Below, one piece after another: positions 22,682 to 32,276 of a DNA stretch of 64,000 nucleotides. The stretch is from Mesomycoplasma ovipneumoniae ATCC 29419. GTDB taxonomy: Bacteria > Bacillota_I > Bacilli_A > Mycoplasmatales > Metamycoplasmataceae. A program made the translations under genes and the position numbers. The DNA lies in the NCBI RefSeq assembly GCF_028885435.1, contig NZ_CP118522.1, positions 1,017,521-1,081,520 on the forward strand, written 5' to 3'. Each line of letters opens with the position of its first letter. The stretch's first letter is position 1. The notes beneath the pieces are model-generated. The model searched no databases, was not told the DNA's origin, and saw only the letters and a list, made by a program, of their open reading frames with translations.

Positions 22682-22961
22682 AGAAAAAAATCAGGCAACT
22701 AGTTTTTTGTCAAGATTTTGAGTGCTGTGTTTTGTTAATTTTTTTACGGGAGTGTTCATAATAAAAAATATTTTTTTTAACTAAACATAATTTAATAGAA
22801 AAAATCAAAGCAGGAGATGAAAAGTTTTTTAGGAAAAAGCTACGCAAACAAAATCTAACCTTATTAGTAAAAAAATAAGAAAACCTTCTAAATTTGCCAA
22901 GAGCAAATCACAACTTTAATAAACAAAATCAAGTCGCTAATTTTTTCAAGAATTTTTAAGT
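22682..22961. repeat. IS/MITE-like fragment and unexplained remnant
   Basis: 22682-22757 matches the 'atcaggcaactagttttttgt' segment of the element seen at 12160. The following 200 bases are AT-rich with a short open stretch 'KIKAGDEKFFRKKLRKQNL' that ends at a stop. No gene is recognisable. Confidence 0.45.
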
Positions 22962-23442
22962 CCTGAGTTTGACAGTTGGATGGCAAAAAACACATTTTAG
23001 TGAATCTAAATATAAAAAACACCCGTAAATACGGGTTTTTTGACCCTAAAACATTAATTTTTATTAGTTTCTAATTAACCTTTTGAAAAAAAATGTTTGG
23101 TACAAGAAAAAATTATGTTATAATAACTCTCACTAAGAATGAATTAATAAATTTTGTATTGAATTAAGGGGGGGATTAGTTATGTTTTTGCCATAAAAAA
23201 ATCAGAAAATGCGAATTTTCCATTATATTTTTAAATATGATGGGATGCCTTAAATTTAACCGTTTAGAAATCTTCAAATTTAAGGCTTTTAATTATTGTT
23301 CTTTCAAAACTTCATATATTTTTTTAGGCTCGCTGCAAATAAAAACGAGTTTTCTATTTGCATTCAGTTTAAATAGCAGTTGTATTTTTTCTTTCGTGAT
23401 AGTTAGATTCAAAATTCAGTGTTTTTGTTTTGATAGTTATTT
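22962..23442 (+). repeat. IS/MITE-like element, left and middle part
   Basis: Starts CCTGAGTTTGACAGTTGG. A terminator-like hairpin (ACCCGTAAATACGGGT plus T-run) follows at about 23017-23042, then TTATGTTATAATAA, the AAGGGGGG motif with ATG, and the conserved hairpins. Confidence 0.75.
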
Positions 23443-23624
23443 TTCCTGAGTTTGACAGTTTGATGGCGTTGCTAGTGATCCAAATATTTGAAATAGGATG
23501 ATTTTTACTTTGATATTTTAGTAAATCAGTAAAAAAATTGTAATTAACTTTTGCCAAAAAATTAAAAAACCCCCTAAAAACTGAGACTTTTTTGAGATCA
23601 TCTCATCAAATTGGGAAACTCAGG
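23443..23624 (+). repeat. Minimal 182-bp element with both terminal repeats
   Basis: Begins CCTGAGTTTGACAGTTTGATG and ends CATCAAATTGGGAAACTCAGG, so both ends are present around only about 140 bases. It contains the 'VNYNFFTDLLKYQSKNH'-like minus-strand stretch. Confidence 0.7.
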
Positions 23625-23665
23625 AAAAAAGACGACTAGATTTATATTTCTAGTCGTCATAAAAT
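23625..23665 (-). terminator. Terminator of the cytosine-methylase/Eco47II-like operon
   Basis: GACGACTAGA pairs with TCTAGTCGTC across an 8-base loop, with a T-run on the minus strand. It is essentially the hairpin at 12544 and abuts the repeat end at 23624. Confidence 0.85.
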
Positions 23666-23667
23666 TT

Positions 23668-24429
23668 CTATCAACTAAACCCCTCATAAGTACTAAATGC
23701 TAGTTTATATAGCGCTATAAGTGTATCATTATCTATATTTTTTAACTCTTCAAAAACTGTGTCTTTTTGAACTTTGAGTGATTTATTATTAGAAATGATT
23801 TTTTCAATTGTTATTGGCAGCTGCTCACATATTAATTTAAAAGAATTTTTATCTCCAGTAACAATTTCATAAAACTTATCGATTGATATTCTTCTTAATT
23901 TTTCATTAGAAGATTGTTTCACTTTATCAAGAGTAATAACCCACGGAATATTTTGAGATTTTTTAGCAATAACTTCTACTAATGCACAAATGCTTCTATC
24001 TCTATCTTTCGCATTTAATAAATGATTTTGCATCTTCATAAATGTTTTTGCCGATGATGAACTATTCATTGTATTATGTTTATTTTTCAGTTCAACATAA
24101 TATGTTATATCATCACCAGTAAAAATCACATCTCATCCCTCATCTGGAACTTCACATTTTTTTATATTCTTAAACATATTTTGATGAAAATATCCAATTA
24201 TATTACTGTTAGATCTATCTCTTTGTTTGTGAATTTCCAATTTTATTATGTCTTCAAAACTTTTATCAAAAACACTTTTATCAAATAGTAATTTTATTGG
24301 ATCAATTAAATTACTATTGAATTTTTTTAAATTTATACTCTCAAGCGTTTCATTATATTGCTTCAAAGTATTAGTTATAAGCTTTTCAAAATCTTCTTGT
24401 GAAATAAAATCTAACTTATAAATTTCCAT
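23668..24429 (-). CDS. Type II restriction endonuclease, Eco47II-like
   Basis: 253 residues. 'DVIFTGDDITYYVELKNKHNTM' (about 100-120) fits a D...E-x-K nuclease core, and the stretch 'NSSSSAKTFMKMQNHLL' follows as in Eco47II/Sau96I-type enzymes, which cut GGNCC. The gene overlaps the methylase end by 14 bases. The last sense codon is TGA followed at once by TAG: in the source organism TGA was probably the stop, so the final Trp is likely an artefact of code reassignment. One other TGA (at 24130) sits inside, in 'DEGWDV', so the gene is read through. Confidence 0.78.
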
Positions 24430-25444
24430 ATCTAATTTCCTCTAACTTCTCCAATATTTTTAAACCTACTTCTTTGGCCAAATTACAAGGAACCGCATTT
24501 CCAACTTGCTTATATTGTGAAGACATCGGCCCTGTAAATATCCATTCATCTGGAAAAGATTGTATTCTAGCATTTTCTCTAACAGTAAATGGTCTAGTCT
24601 CTGTTGGATGACATCTATCAGTTTGTTTCATTTGAGGTGTAGTTAAAACTGTTAATGACGGCTCATCTAAACTCAATCTCCTTAGTATCCCTGTTCTTCC
24701 ACCACCCATATACCAACAAGACTTCATATAGTCTTTAGCTATGTCTTCAGGAATATCTCTTCAATACCCACCTGGAGGAACTAATGAAAAAATATCTTCT
24801 TTTGTTTTTGAATACTTAGCCCCTAGACTACTTGGAACATCCTGTAAAATATCCGATAATACTGGTTTATATTTATATTTTGAAGGATACAAAAATTCTT
24901 TATCATTAACTAAATCATTTCTTATACCAACAACAATTAATCGTTCTCTTTTCTGAGCAACACCATAATCTCAAGCATTTAATACCTCATAGAATATTTT
25001 ATATCCCTCTTGCTCAAAAATATTGATAATTGTGTTGAAAGTTCTCCCATTATCGTGAGATAAAAGTCCCTTTACGTTTTCAAACAACAACATTTTAGGT
25101 TGCAATTTATTTAAAAAAACTGCATAGTGATAAAACATTGTACCCCTAACATCATCAAGTCCTAATCTTTTACCAGCATAACTAAAACTTTGGCAAGGTG
25201 CTCCACCAGATAATAAATCTAATTCTCCTTTTTTTATGTTAAATTCCTTTTCTAAATCTTTCTTAGCCACAATCTCTATATCTTCGCAAATAACATTCCA
25301 TTTTGGTCTGTTAGCTCTTAGTGTATTAGCAGCATATTTGTCATATTCAACTAATCCGATGTGCTTAAATCCCGCCTGCTCTAACCCTAAGGCCAATCCT
25401 CCTGCACCTGCAAAAAGTTCAATACTTGTATACGCGCTCTTCAT
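24416..25444 (-). CDS. C5-cytosine DNA methyltransferase
   Basis: A 342-residue protein with the ordered motifs: I 'SIELFAGAGGLALG', IV 'GGAPCQSFSYAG' with the catalytic Cys, VI 'LLFENVKGL', VIII 'QKRERLIVVG', X 'YKQVGNAVPCNLA'. It should protect the target of the next gene. The start 'MKSAYTSIEL' is chosen over an upstream ATG (25486) because motif I should lie near the N-terminus; the upstream bases belong to the HTH gene. Trp is encoded by both TGG and TGA, suggesting an import in transition to the mycoplasma code. Confidence 0.9.
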
Positions 25445-25604
25445 TAATAGATCCCCCTGGTTTACAATAACAAACAACTTCTCCAATATCCCGTTGAAGT
25501 GCTTTACATATCTTTTCGATATTTCTAAGTGATATATACTTATTCTTTCCCATATTCGCTATGCAATTTGTTGTTAAATTTGCTTTTTCTAATAAATCTT
25601 TTTT
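25419..25604 (-). pseudogene. 5'-truncated HTH (Cro/C1-type) regulator of the restriction system
   Basis: The minus strand reads 'KKDLLEKANLTTNCIANMGK', 'YISLRNIEKICKALQRD' and 'IGEVVCY', the C-terminal half of a small HTH regulator like those that control restriction systems. No upstream start exists: a stop at 25605 marks the joint with the duplicated leader. It ends at a TGA (25419), a stop in the standard code, overlapping the methylase start by 26 bases. An internal ATG (25553) could still make a 44-residue stub. Confidence 0.7.
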
Positions 25605-25605
25605 T

Positions 25606-25910
25606 TATATTAATTATAGCATTAAAAAATATAACTATATAACAAAAAGTGATAGACAAGTATTTATAAATAGATAATGTTTTAAGTATTTTCACAAATT
25701 TAAATTAGATATATTGGATACATTGAAATAAAAAGGTGGAAATCCACCTAAATTTTTCAAACTATTACTAAACATAAGTTTATTTATGTTAAAATTATTT
25801 TGAAATAAAAAAGTGGAAATCCACCTAAATTTTTCAAGCGAGGTTGCAAAATGATAATAAAGCACGATTTTCATCTATACCAAATAATTGATAAAAAAGA
25901 GAATGGGAGC
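25606..25910 (+). repeat. Duplicate of the AAA/DUF4143 leader and first codons
   Basis: About 300 bases match 15335-15640, including the two GGTGGAAATCCACC blocks and the first codons 'MIIKHDFHLYQIIDKKEN' of the ATPase. The copy then breaks into KilA-N sequence at about 25907. Read on the minus strand it carries TGCTATAAT, which could now drive the cytosine-methylase operon. Confidence 0.8.
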
Positions 25911-26172
25911 AATTAAATAATCTTGAATTTAACCCCCTCGAATTCGAGGGGTTTTTGAAAAAGGCTGGCAGTAATGCATTTACCTTATCGCCTCAAAAAT
26001 GGATTAATACAACAAATGCAAAAGGGATATATGCAAAACTCAGAAGATATCGAGGGACTCTTGCACATAAATATATTGTATTTAAATTTGCTTCTTGGAG
26101 ATTATTAACAACCCTAATTTTAAAGGGGTCGAATTCGACCCCTTTAAAAAGAAAGCAGGTAGCAATGTAAAC
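25907..26172 (+). pseudogene. Mosaic of two KilA-N fragments
   Basis: Frame one gives 'WEQLNNLEFNPLEFEGFLKK', then 'AGSNAFTLSPQKWINTTNAK' and 'YRGTLAHKYIVFKFASW', the core of a KilA-N domain. From about 26105 another frame gives 'EIINNPNFKGVEFDPFKKKA' and 'GSNVNS', repeating the middle of the same domain. Two paralogous copies have recombined. No functional start is present. Confidence 0.78.
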
Positions 26173-26189
26173 TCGGACAAAAAAGCCAA

Positions 26190-26409
26190 CACCTTAGTGT
26201 TAATTTTTTTTGTCCTGGTTTAAAACCGACATTTTTTTAAGATTATCTCATCAAATTGAGAAACTCGGGAAGTACATTTTTGTAAATAAACATAAATTCA
26301 ACTAACAAAATTGCTATTTTTAAATAAATAAGAATGTAAAAAACAAGTTAAGAATTTTAAAAATAAACTTAAATTTTTTGTCTTTAAATTTATTAATTAA
26401 CAAAAAGAC
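26190..26409. repeat. IS/MITE-like right-end fragment, then AT-rich spacer
   Basis: 26190-26270 ends 'catcaaattgagaaactcggg'. The rest is spacer of the kind found after gene 2 of modules A and C (aacaaaattgctatttttaaataaataagaatg). Confidence 0.6.
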
Positions 26410-28179
26410 CTACGATTTTCCTTCTATCTCAATAAATTTTTTGCTTTTATGACCACGAAAATCTACTCTTGCAATTTCATCATAATATTCAGTTCAATCA
26501 TCAGAATCTCAAGAAAAGAGAAGGTGTTGTTGTAAAATTAATTCTTTCTCTTGTTGGCTATATAAATTAGTATTTTCTAGAAAGCGTCTAAAATACTCAA
26601 ACTCATGGTCTGTTTCTTTTAGAAATTTATTCAAGGCATCCCGATATAAAATTAATTCTTCCATAGATGATCCAATCACATTTTTAGTTAAATTATTTTG
26701 CCTTGGTGGTCAAGAGACAAAAAACGCTGGATCAATGCCATCACGCAAAAAAATATCTTGTTCAAGTTTGACTAATTTTTCTTTGAAATAATATTTTAAA
26801 ATTTCGTATTTACCTTGATAAATATTATTATATAAATTTGAATGGCCAAATCAGTAATAAATTTTTTGACCATCAACATTCAATAAAATGAAATTTTTTA
26901 ATGCAATTGGCAAAATCCGTGCTTCACCAGCTCCATAGGCGGAGTAGTAATATGGTTGAAATCAAAAAACTGGCTTTTTTGAGTCAAATTGGGAAATTAT
27001 TTCATCAAAAAGGCCATATTCTTGTCCACCAAAGTAAAAAATTTCAAAATTTTCAAGTTTTAGTTTTGCCCAACTTGGTAGAATAAAATAATCAGGTTTA
27101 TCGGGGTAAAAATCTAGATCTTCAAGTCAGTATTTAGGGCCAAATAAAATTTGCAACAAATAGATTAATTCGATTTTATTTGTCCAATTATTTACATTAT
27201 CATAATAAGTTTGGCCATCTTTACCAAAAAGTTCGATGCAATATTTTCGATACTCTGGACCAAATTTATCAAATCAACTAAGAATAAATTTATCGCGATT
27301 TTCAATGTTTAAATTAAGCTTTTTAATGCCGTATTTTTCAAATTTTTTAAGCAAATTTTCATAAGTTTCAAAAGTAAATACATTTTGAATTGGTTCAATT
27401 TGGGTCTCTTCCCCAAAATTATAATTCTCTTTTAATAACAAATTATAGATTTTTTCTACATTTTGTCCTAAATATGGTTTATTTATATCTACAAACTTTG
27501 AATCATATTCATATCTATTTGATAAAAAATCAAAGATTTTTTCGCGGTAATTTGCTAAATTTTTTGGCTTTGCATAAGGAACACTTTCCTGAATTTCCTT
27601 AATAATTAAAGCTTCAATTTCTCTTAATTTGCTTTTTGATTTAAACATTTTTCAAAAAATAGCCGGATAAGAGATTGAAAATTCGCATTTTTCAATATCG
27701 CCAAAGTTTTCAAAGACAACAACAACTTTTTTAAAAGCTTTACCGTCGTGAAAAGCATACCAAGGATAAAGTTCAGAGATAGAATCAACATTTTCTTTTC
27801 CATTTTTACGACAATATTCATTGTCGTCTAAGTCGCCGATTAAACACCTAATATCATTATAAAAATGGAAATCTTTGAGATTTTTGGAAAAAAACGCGCT
27901 TTTTGGAATATTTTCTAGTTTTAAATTATAAACATAATCTTCTTGTTTATAATTTAAACTTATAATTCTTTCAATTGGATTAGGATTGTAGGTTTCTTTA
28001 AGGTAATCGTATAAAAAATTTGGAAATGGATAATTCTTATAATAACAATCAGACGTTGAATCCACATCATCCTCAGCCATATCACCAATTGAACAACGAC
28101 TTTTAATATTAATTTCTATATATTTTAGGTTAATTAATTGTTTTTTTGCCTTGGATATTAAATTTAGTTGGGATTCCAT
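26410..28179 (-). CDS. Module A, gene 2: soluble protein of unknown function (type I)
   Basis: A 589-residue protein, not recognised. There is no signal peptide or membrane segment. It opens with a charged helix, then conserved blocks 'IERIISLNYKQEDYVYNLKL', 'FHFYNDIRCLIGD', 'KCEFSISYPAIF' (about 150-162), a Lys/Glu-rich helical centre, 'FGPEYRKYCIELFG', 'EIFYFGGQEYGLFDE' and a helical C-terminus. The start at 'MESQLNL' is preferred because AAAAGGTG lies 11 bases upstream; an ATG 24 bases earlier lacks a site. It begins inside the 3' end of gene 1 (50-base overlap), so the two are coupled. 'MFKSKSKLREIEALI' and a 'KKFIEIEGKS' C-terminus define type I (with module C). Confidence 0.8.
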
Positions 28180-29617
28180 ATAAAAAATGCACCTTTTCAA
28201 CATTTAACATTTTTTTTCTTGGTATAAATTCCGACTCAATACCCTTTTCCTTATCTCCTATCATTCTTAATCTTCTTACATGATAATTGGGAAAATATAT
28301 TTTTACGTATGATTGTTTATTTTTATCTTTACTTTTATCAATATCAAACTCATTTTTAGGGTCGGTTCAATCAATAGCATCACTAGCTAGACCTTCTCCA
28401 ACAACAAAGTGATCCTTAGTAAAACCGATATCTTTATTCAAATTATTAGTTGGATCTCATGACCATCTATTTCCTACTATTAAATTTGCTGTATATTTTG
28501 TTTTTTGAGCCAAATTTCACATAACTAATCGATCATATGAATAAAAATCAATAGGTGATTTTAATTTTTCCTCCATATTTTTACGGTCATCTTCATTTTC
28601 ATTAATTTTAGCTTTTACTATGCTAGGCAGCAAAGTATCAATAACAATTTGAGTTAATTTTGACTGCATTGTTAAATTTGAAACGGCTCAAAATCAGGCC
28701 GCTGTTTCTGGGATTGTTTGTTCACTAATAACAAAATAAGATTCTAATTCTTTGTGGTGAAAATTAAAAAATCAAGCAGGGTGGATTCCAGTGTATTGTC
28801 TTAATTTTTCCTTATCTTTTACAACAGAAAGTCTTAAAATCTTTATATTTGCCATTGCTTTAATTCTAGACTTACTTTTTCCTTTTGTCAATTTATCTAA
28901 ATCAACTTCAATTGAGTCAGCATCTCTTCAAACAATAGGGTTATCATCAGCTGGCGCATGAACAGGGCTATAATCAGCTGGCGGATAGTAACTCTCACGG
29001 TTGCCAAATCATCTACCTACATCATTAACAACCTTTGGAAAAGTTTCCACAGCTACTGCGGTAGCTGTGGAAACTGCTACTGCGGCAATGGCAGCTGCGA
29101 CAGCATTTGAAATAAATGGAATAAAAGGCAAGAGGAAAAAGAAGGTTTTTTCAACCCGTGTTTGTTTTTGAAACTCTCTAAAATCAAAAACATGCCCTTC
29201 TAATTTTAGTTTTGGTACACCTTCTTCAAAATAGAGTTCAGCTTTTTTATTAACAAATTCAAGTGAAGCACTATTTAAAATTACCTCACCTTGTTGATTG
29301 ATTTGAATTTCAATATCATCCAAATTAGGAGAGTCTGAATTAGTGCTTGTTTTGTTTAGATGTGTTTTGGCTTTTTTAATATTTGCATTAATAACAAGCG
29401 AATTTTGTTTGTTTTTTGCTGAAACAATTTGGACTAAATCATCAAAATTTACCGGTTTTTTTGAATTTGATAAATCTATATCACGAGTTTCAAGTTTGAA
29501 ATCTGAATAGCTTTTTGTATTTTGAAAATGTCAAAGCGGACCAAAAACGCTTAGACTTAATGATGAAAAAGCAATAATATTAGTGATAAACTTAAAAAGT
29601 TTTAGTTTTTTCTTCAT
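28130..29617 (-). CDS. Module A, gene 1: membrane-anchored protein of unknown function
   Basis: A 495-residue protein, not recognised. The N-terminal anchor 'FITNIIAFSSLSLSVFGPLW' (about 9-28) has no lipobox Cys. A linker follows with the conserved text 'DIEIQINQQGEVILNSASLE', then a second hydrophobic stretch at about 155-190 ('FFFLLPFIPFISNAVAAAIA' and Ala/Val-rich continuation). The C-terminal domain carries 'YTGIHPAWFFNFH', 'SPIDFYSY', 'NLIVGN' and 'YHVRRLRMIG'. AAGGAG lies 6 bases before the ATG and an extended -10 TGCTATAAT lies at 29663-29671. It is probably a two-pass surface protein, with gene 2 as its coupled partner. Confidence 0.78.
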
Positions 29618-29839
29618 TTTTTCTCCTTATTTATGTACTATATTCAAATTCCTAGTGTTTAAATTATAGCATACACTAAAACTTTTTAGGGAAAATTTCA
29701 TTAAAAATTCAGCGTCTTAAAAAAAATGATAAAAATTCAGGCAACCTTTGCAAATAAACAAAATTTTTCTAACAAAATTTTTATTTTTGAATAACCAAAA
29801 ATAAAAAAAGCTAAAAATTTAAAAAAGAATTTAAAATTT
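29618..29839 (-). promoter_or_regulatory. Inter-module spacer A/B: terminator of B, promoter of A
   Basis: Minus-strand order: the hairpin at the end of module B gene 2, a second AT dyad (AAAATTTTTctaacAAAATTTTT type), then TGCTATAAT (29663-29671) and AAGGAG before module A gene 1. Spacers 35466-35693 and 38914-39139 have the same layout, which means each intact module is its own transcription unit. Confidence 0.6.
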
Positions 29840-31645
29840 TTAGTCCCGAAGTTTTTCGCCGTCGAAAAGATCAACGAACATTTTCTCATCATCAAGAGCT
29901 TTCTCACTATAATCACCGCGAAAATCTGTTTTTGAAATCTCATCAAAAAAGCTATTTTTGTCTCTACTACTTAAAGAAAAATCAAAATGCTCTTCTAAAA
30001 TCAATTTTTTTTCTTGTTGGTTATATAAACTCGAATTTTCTACAAAATCGTCAAAATACTTAAATTCATGAGTTGTTTCTTCTTGAAATTTTTTAATTGC
30101 ATCACGATATAAAATTAGTTCTTCCATAGAAGATTCAATTACATTTTTATTTAAATAATTTGATTTTGATGGGGAAGAAAAAACAAACTGCGGGTCTTGG
30201 TTATTTCGCAGAAAAATATCTTGTTCAAGTTTGACCAATTTTTGTTTGAAATAATATTTTAAAATTTCGTATTTACCTTGGAAAATATCGTCATATAAAT
30301 TTGAATGGCCAAATCAGTAATAAATTTTTTGCCCGTCAACATACAGTAAAATGAAATTTTTTAGTGAAATGGGCGAAATTCAGCCAGTGTTGGTGCTATA
30401 AGCCGAGCGATAATACGGTTTAAATCAAAAAACTGGTTTTTTTGAGTCAAATTGGGAAATTATTTCATCAAAAAGTCCATATTCTTGGCCACCAAAGTAA
30501 AAAATTTGGAAATTTTCCAGCTTAAGTTTGGCTCAACTTGGTAAAATAAAATAATCAGGTTCATCAATGTCAACATTCTCAGTGGGAAAATAATATCTGG
30601 GACCAAATAAAATTTGCAACAAATAGATAAATTCAATTTTATTTGTTCATTTATTTAAATTATCATAATAAAATTGACCTTTTTTACCAAAAAGGTCAAT
30701 GCAAAATTTTCGATATTCAGGGCCGAATTTATCAAATCAACTAAGAATAAATTTATCACGGTTTTCAATGTTCAAATCAAGCTTTTTAATCCCGTATTTT
30801 TCAAATTTTTTAAGCAAATTTTCATAAGTTTCAAATGTAAATACATTTTGAATTGGTTGAATTTGGGTTTTCTCGCCAAAATTATAACCCTCTTTTAACA
30901 ACAAATTGTAGATATTTTCTACATTTTCTCCTAAATATTGTTTGTTTGTATCTACAAATTTTGAATTATATTCGTATCTTTTTGATAAAAAATCAAAGAT
31001 TTTTTCCCGATAGTTTCATAAATTTTTTGGCTTTGCATAAGGAACGCTTTCTTTGATTTCCTTAATTATCAGATTTTCAATTTTTTTTAGTTCATCTTTT
31101 GATTTGAACATTTTTTGAAAAACCGCAGGAAAGGAAATTGAAAATTCACATTTTTCTTTGTCATCAAAATTTTCAAAAGCAACGATTACTGTTCTAAAAT
31201 CTTTAGTCTCATAGGGAGTGTCCGAAAAATAGGGTTCTCATTTATACTCATCACTTAGATTTTCTTTGTTTCGACAATAATCCTCATCAGTTCATCTACG
31301 CGACAAACACCTAATTTCATCATAAAAATCAAAGTCATGCAGTTTTTTCAAAAAAAAGACTGTTTTTGGGATATCTTCTAGTCTTAAATTATAAACATAA
31401 TCATCACGTTTGTAATCTATGCCAATAATAGTTTCAATCGGATTATCTACAACCGCGCAAGAATCCATAACATAAACTCATAAAAAATCTGGAATTGTTC
31501 GATATTTTTCATCACGATCACAGCGAACATCTCTATCAGAAAATATGCTTATAACTGAATAACGAGTTTTAATATCAATTTCTAAATATTTTAGTTCTTT
31601 TAATTGTTTTTTTGATTCAGACTTCAAATCTATTTGGTATTCCAT
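29840..31645 (-). CDS. Module B, gene 2: soluble protein of unknown function (type II)
   Basis: A 601-residue paralogue of 26410-28179. It shares 'NVFTFETYENLLKKFEKYGI', 'FYFGGQEYGLFDE' and 'FILLYVDGQKIYYWFGHSNL'. Its C-terminus 'SEKALDDEKMFVDLFDGEKL' marks type II (with D and E). It starts with 'MEYQIDL', behind AAAAGGTAC. The reading frame is open throughout if TGA is Trp. The partner gene 1 is truncated, so this copy lacks the usual upstream promoter. Confidence 0.8.
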
Positions 31646-32141
31646 ATAAAAAATGTACCTTTTCTACATTTAACATTTTATCCCTATCTACACGTTTCTT
31701 TTTAAGCCTTACTCTTCTTACATGATAACTTGGGAAAAAAATTTTTGTATATGATTTTGGATTAGATTGTTTATCAGGAATCTCAAAAGCATTTTTAGGG
31801 TCGTTTCAATCAATAGAATCATGAGCAAGTCCGCTTCCGGTAACAAAAGGACCTTTAGTAAAACTAGGATCCTTATTTAAATTATTGCTTTGCTCTCCTA
31901 GCCATCAGTTTCCTACAATCAAATTTGCTGTATCTCTTGTTTTTTGAGCCAGATTCTTCATAACTCATCGATTATATGAATAAAAATCAATAGGTGAATT
32001 TAGTTTATTATCCATATTTTTACGGTTTTTTTTATTTTTATTCGTTTCAGCTTTTGCTGAACTAGGTAGCAAGTTATTAATAATAATTTTGGCTAATTCT
32101 GATTGGGCTAACAAACTTCCAACCGCTCAAAATAGGCACAT
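31569..32141 (-). pseudogene. Module B, gene 1: C-terminal remnant
   Basis: The 5' two-thirds of gene 1, with its anchor and promoter, is missing. The remnant is open from an ATG at 32141 ('MCLFWAVGSLLAQSELAKII') to the normal stop. At about 32130 it is joined directly to the spacer that normally follows gene 2, so a deletion between modules B and C is likely. 'SPIDFYSYNRWVMKNLAQKT' and 'HVRRVRL' match the intact copies. Confidence 0.75.
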
Positions 32142-32276
32142 TTTTGCAAATAAACAAAATTTTTCTAACAAAATTGCTATTTTTAAATAAATAAGAATGT
32201 AAAAAAACAAGTTAAAAATTTTAAAAATAAAGTTAAATCTTTTATCATTAAATTGATTAATTAACAAAAAGATCTA

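Noticed and set aside
23237..23449. Plus-strand ORF 'MMGCLKFNRLEIFKFKAFNY', with a relative at 57535
   Set aside because: It is similar between copies only because the repeat DNA is similar; the frame is not kept in other copies and overlaps the conserved hairpins.
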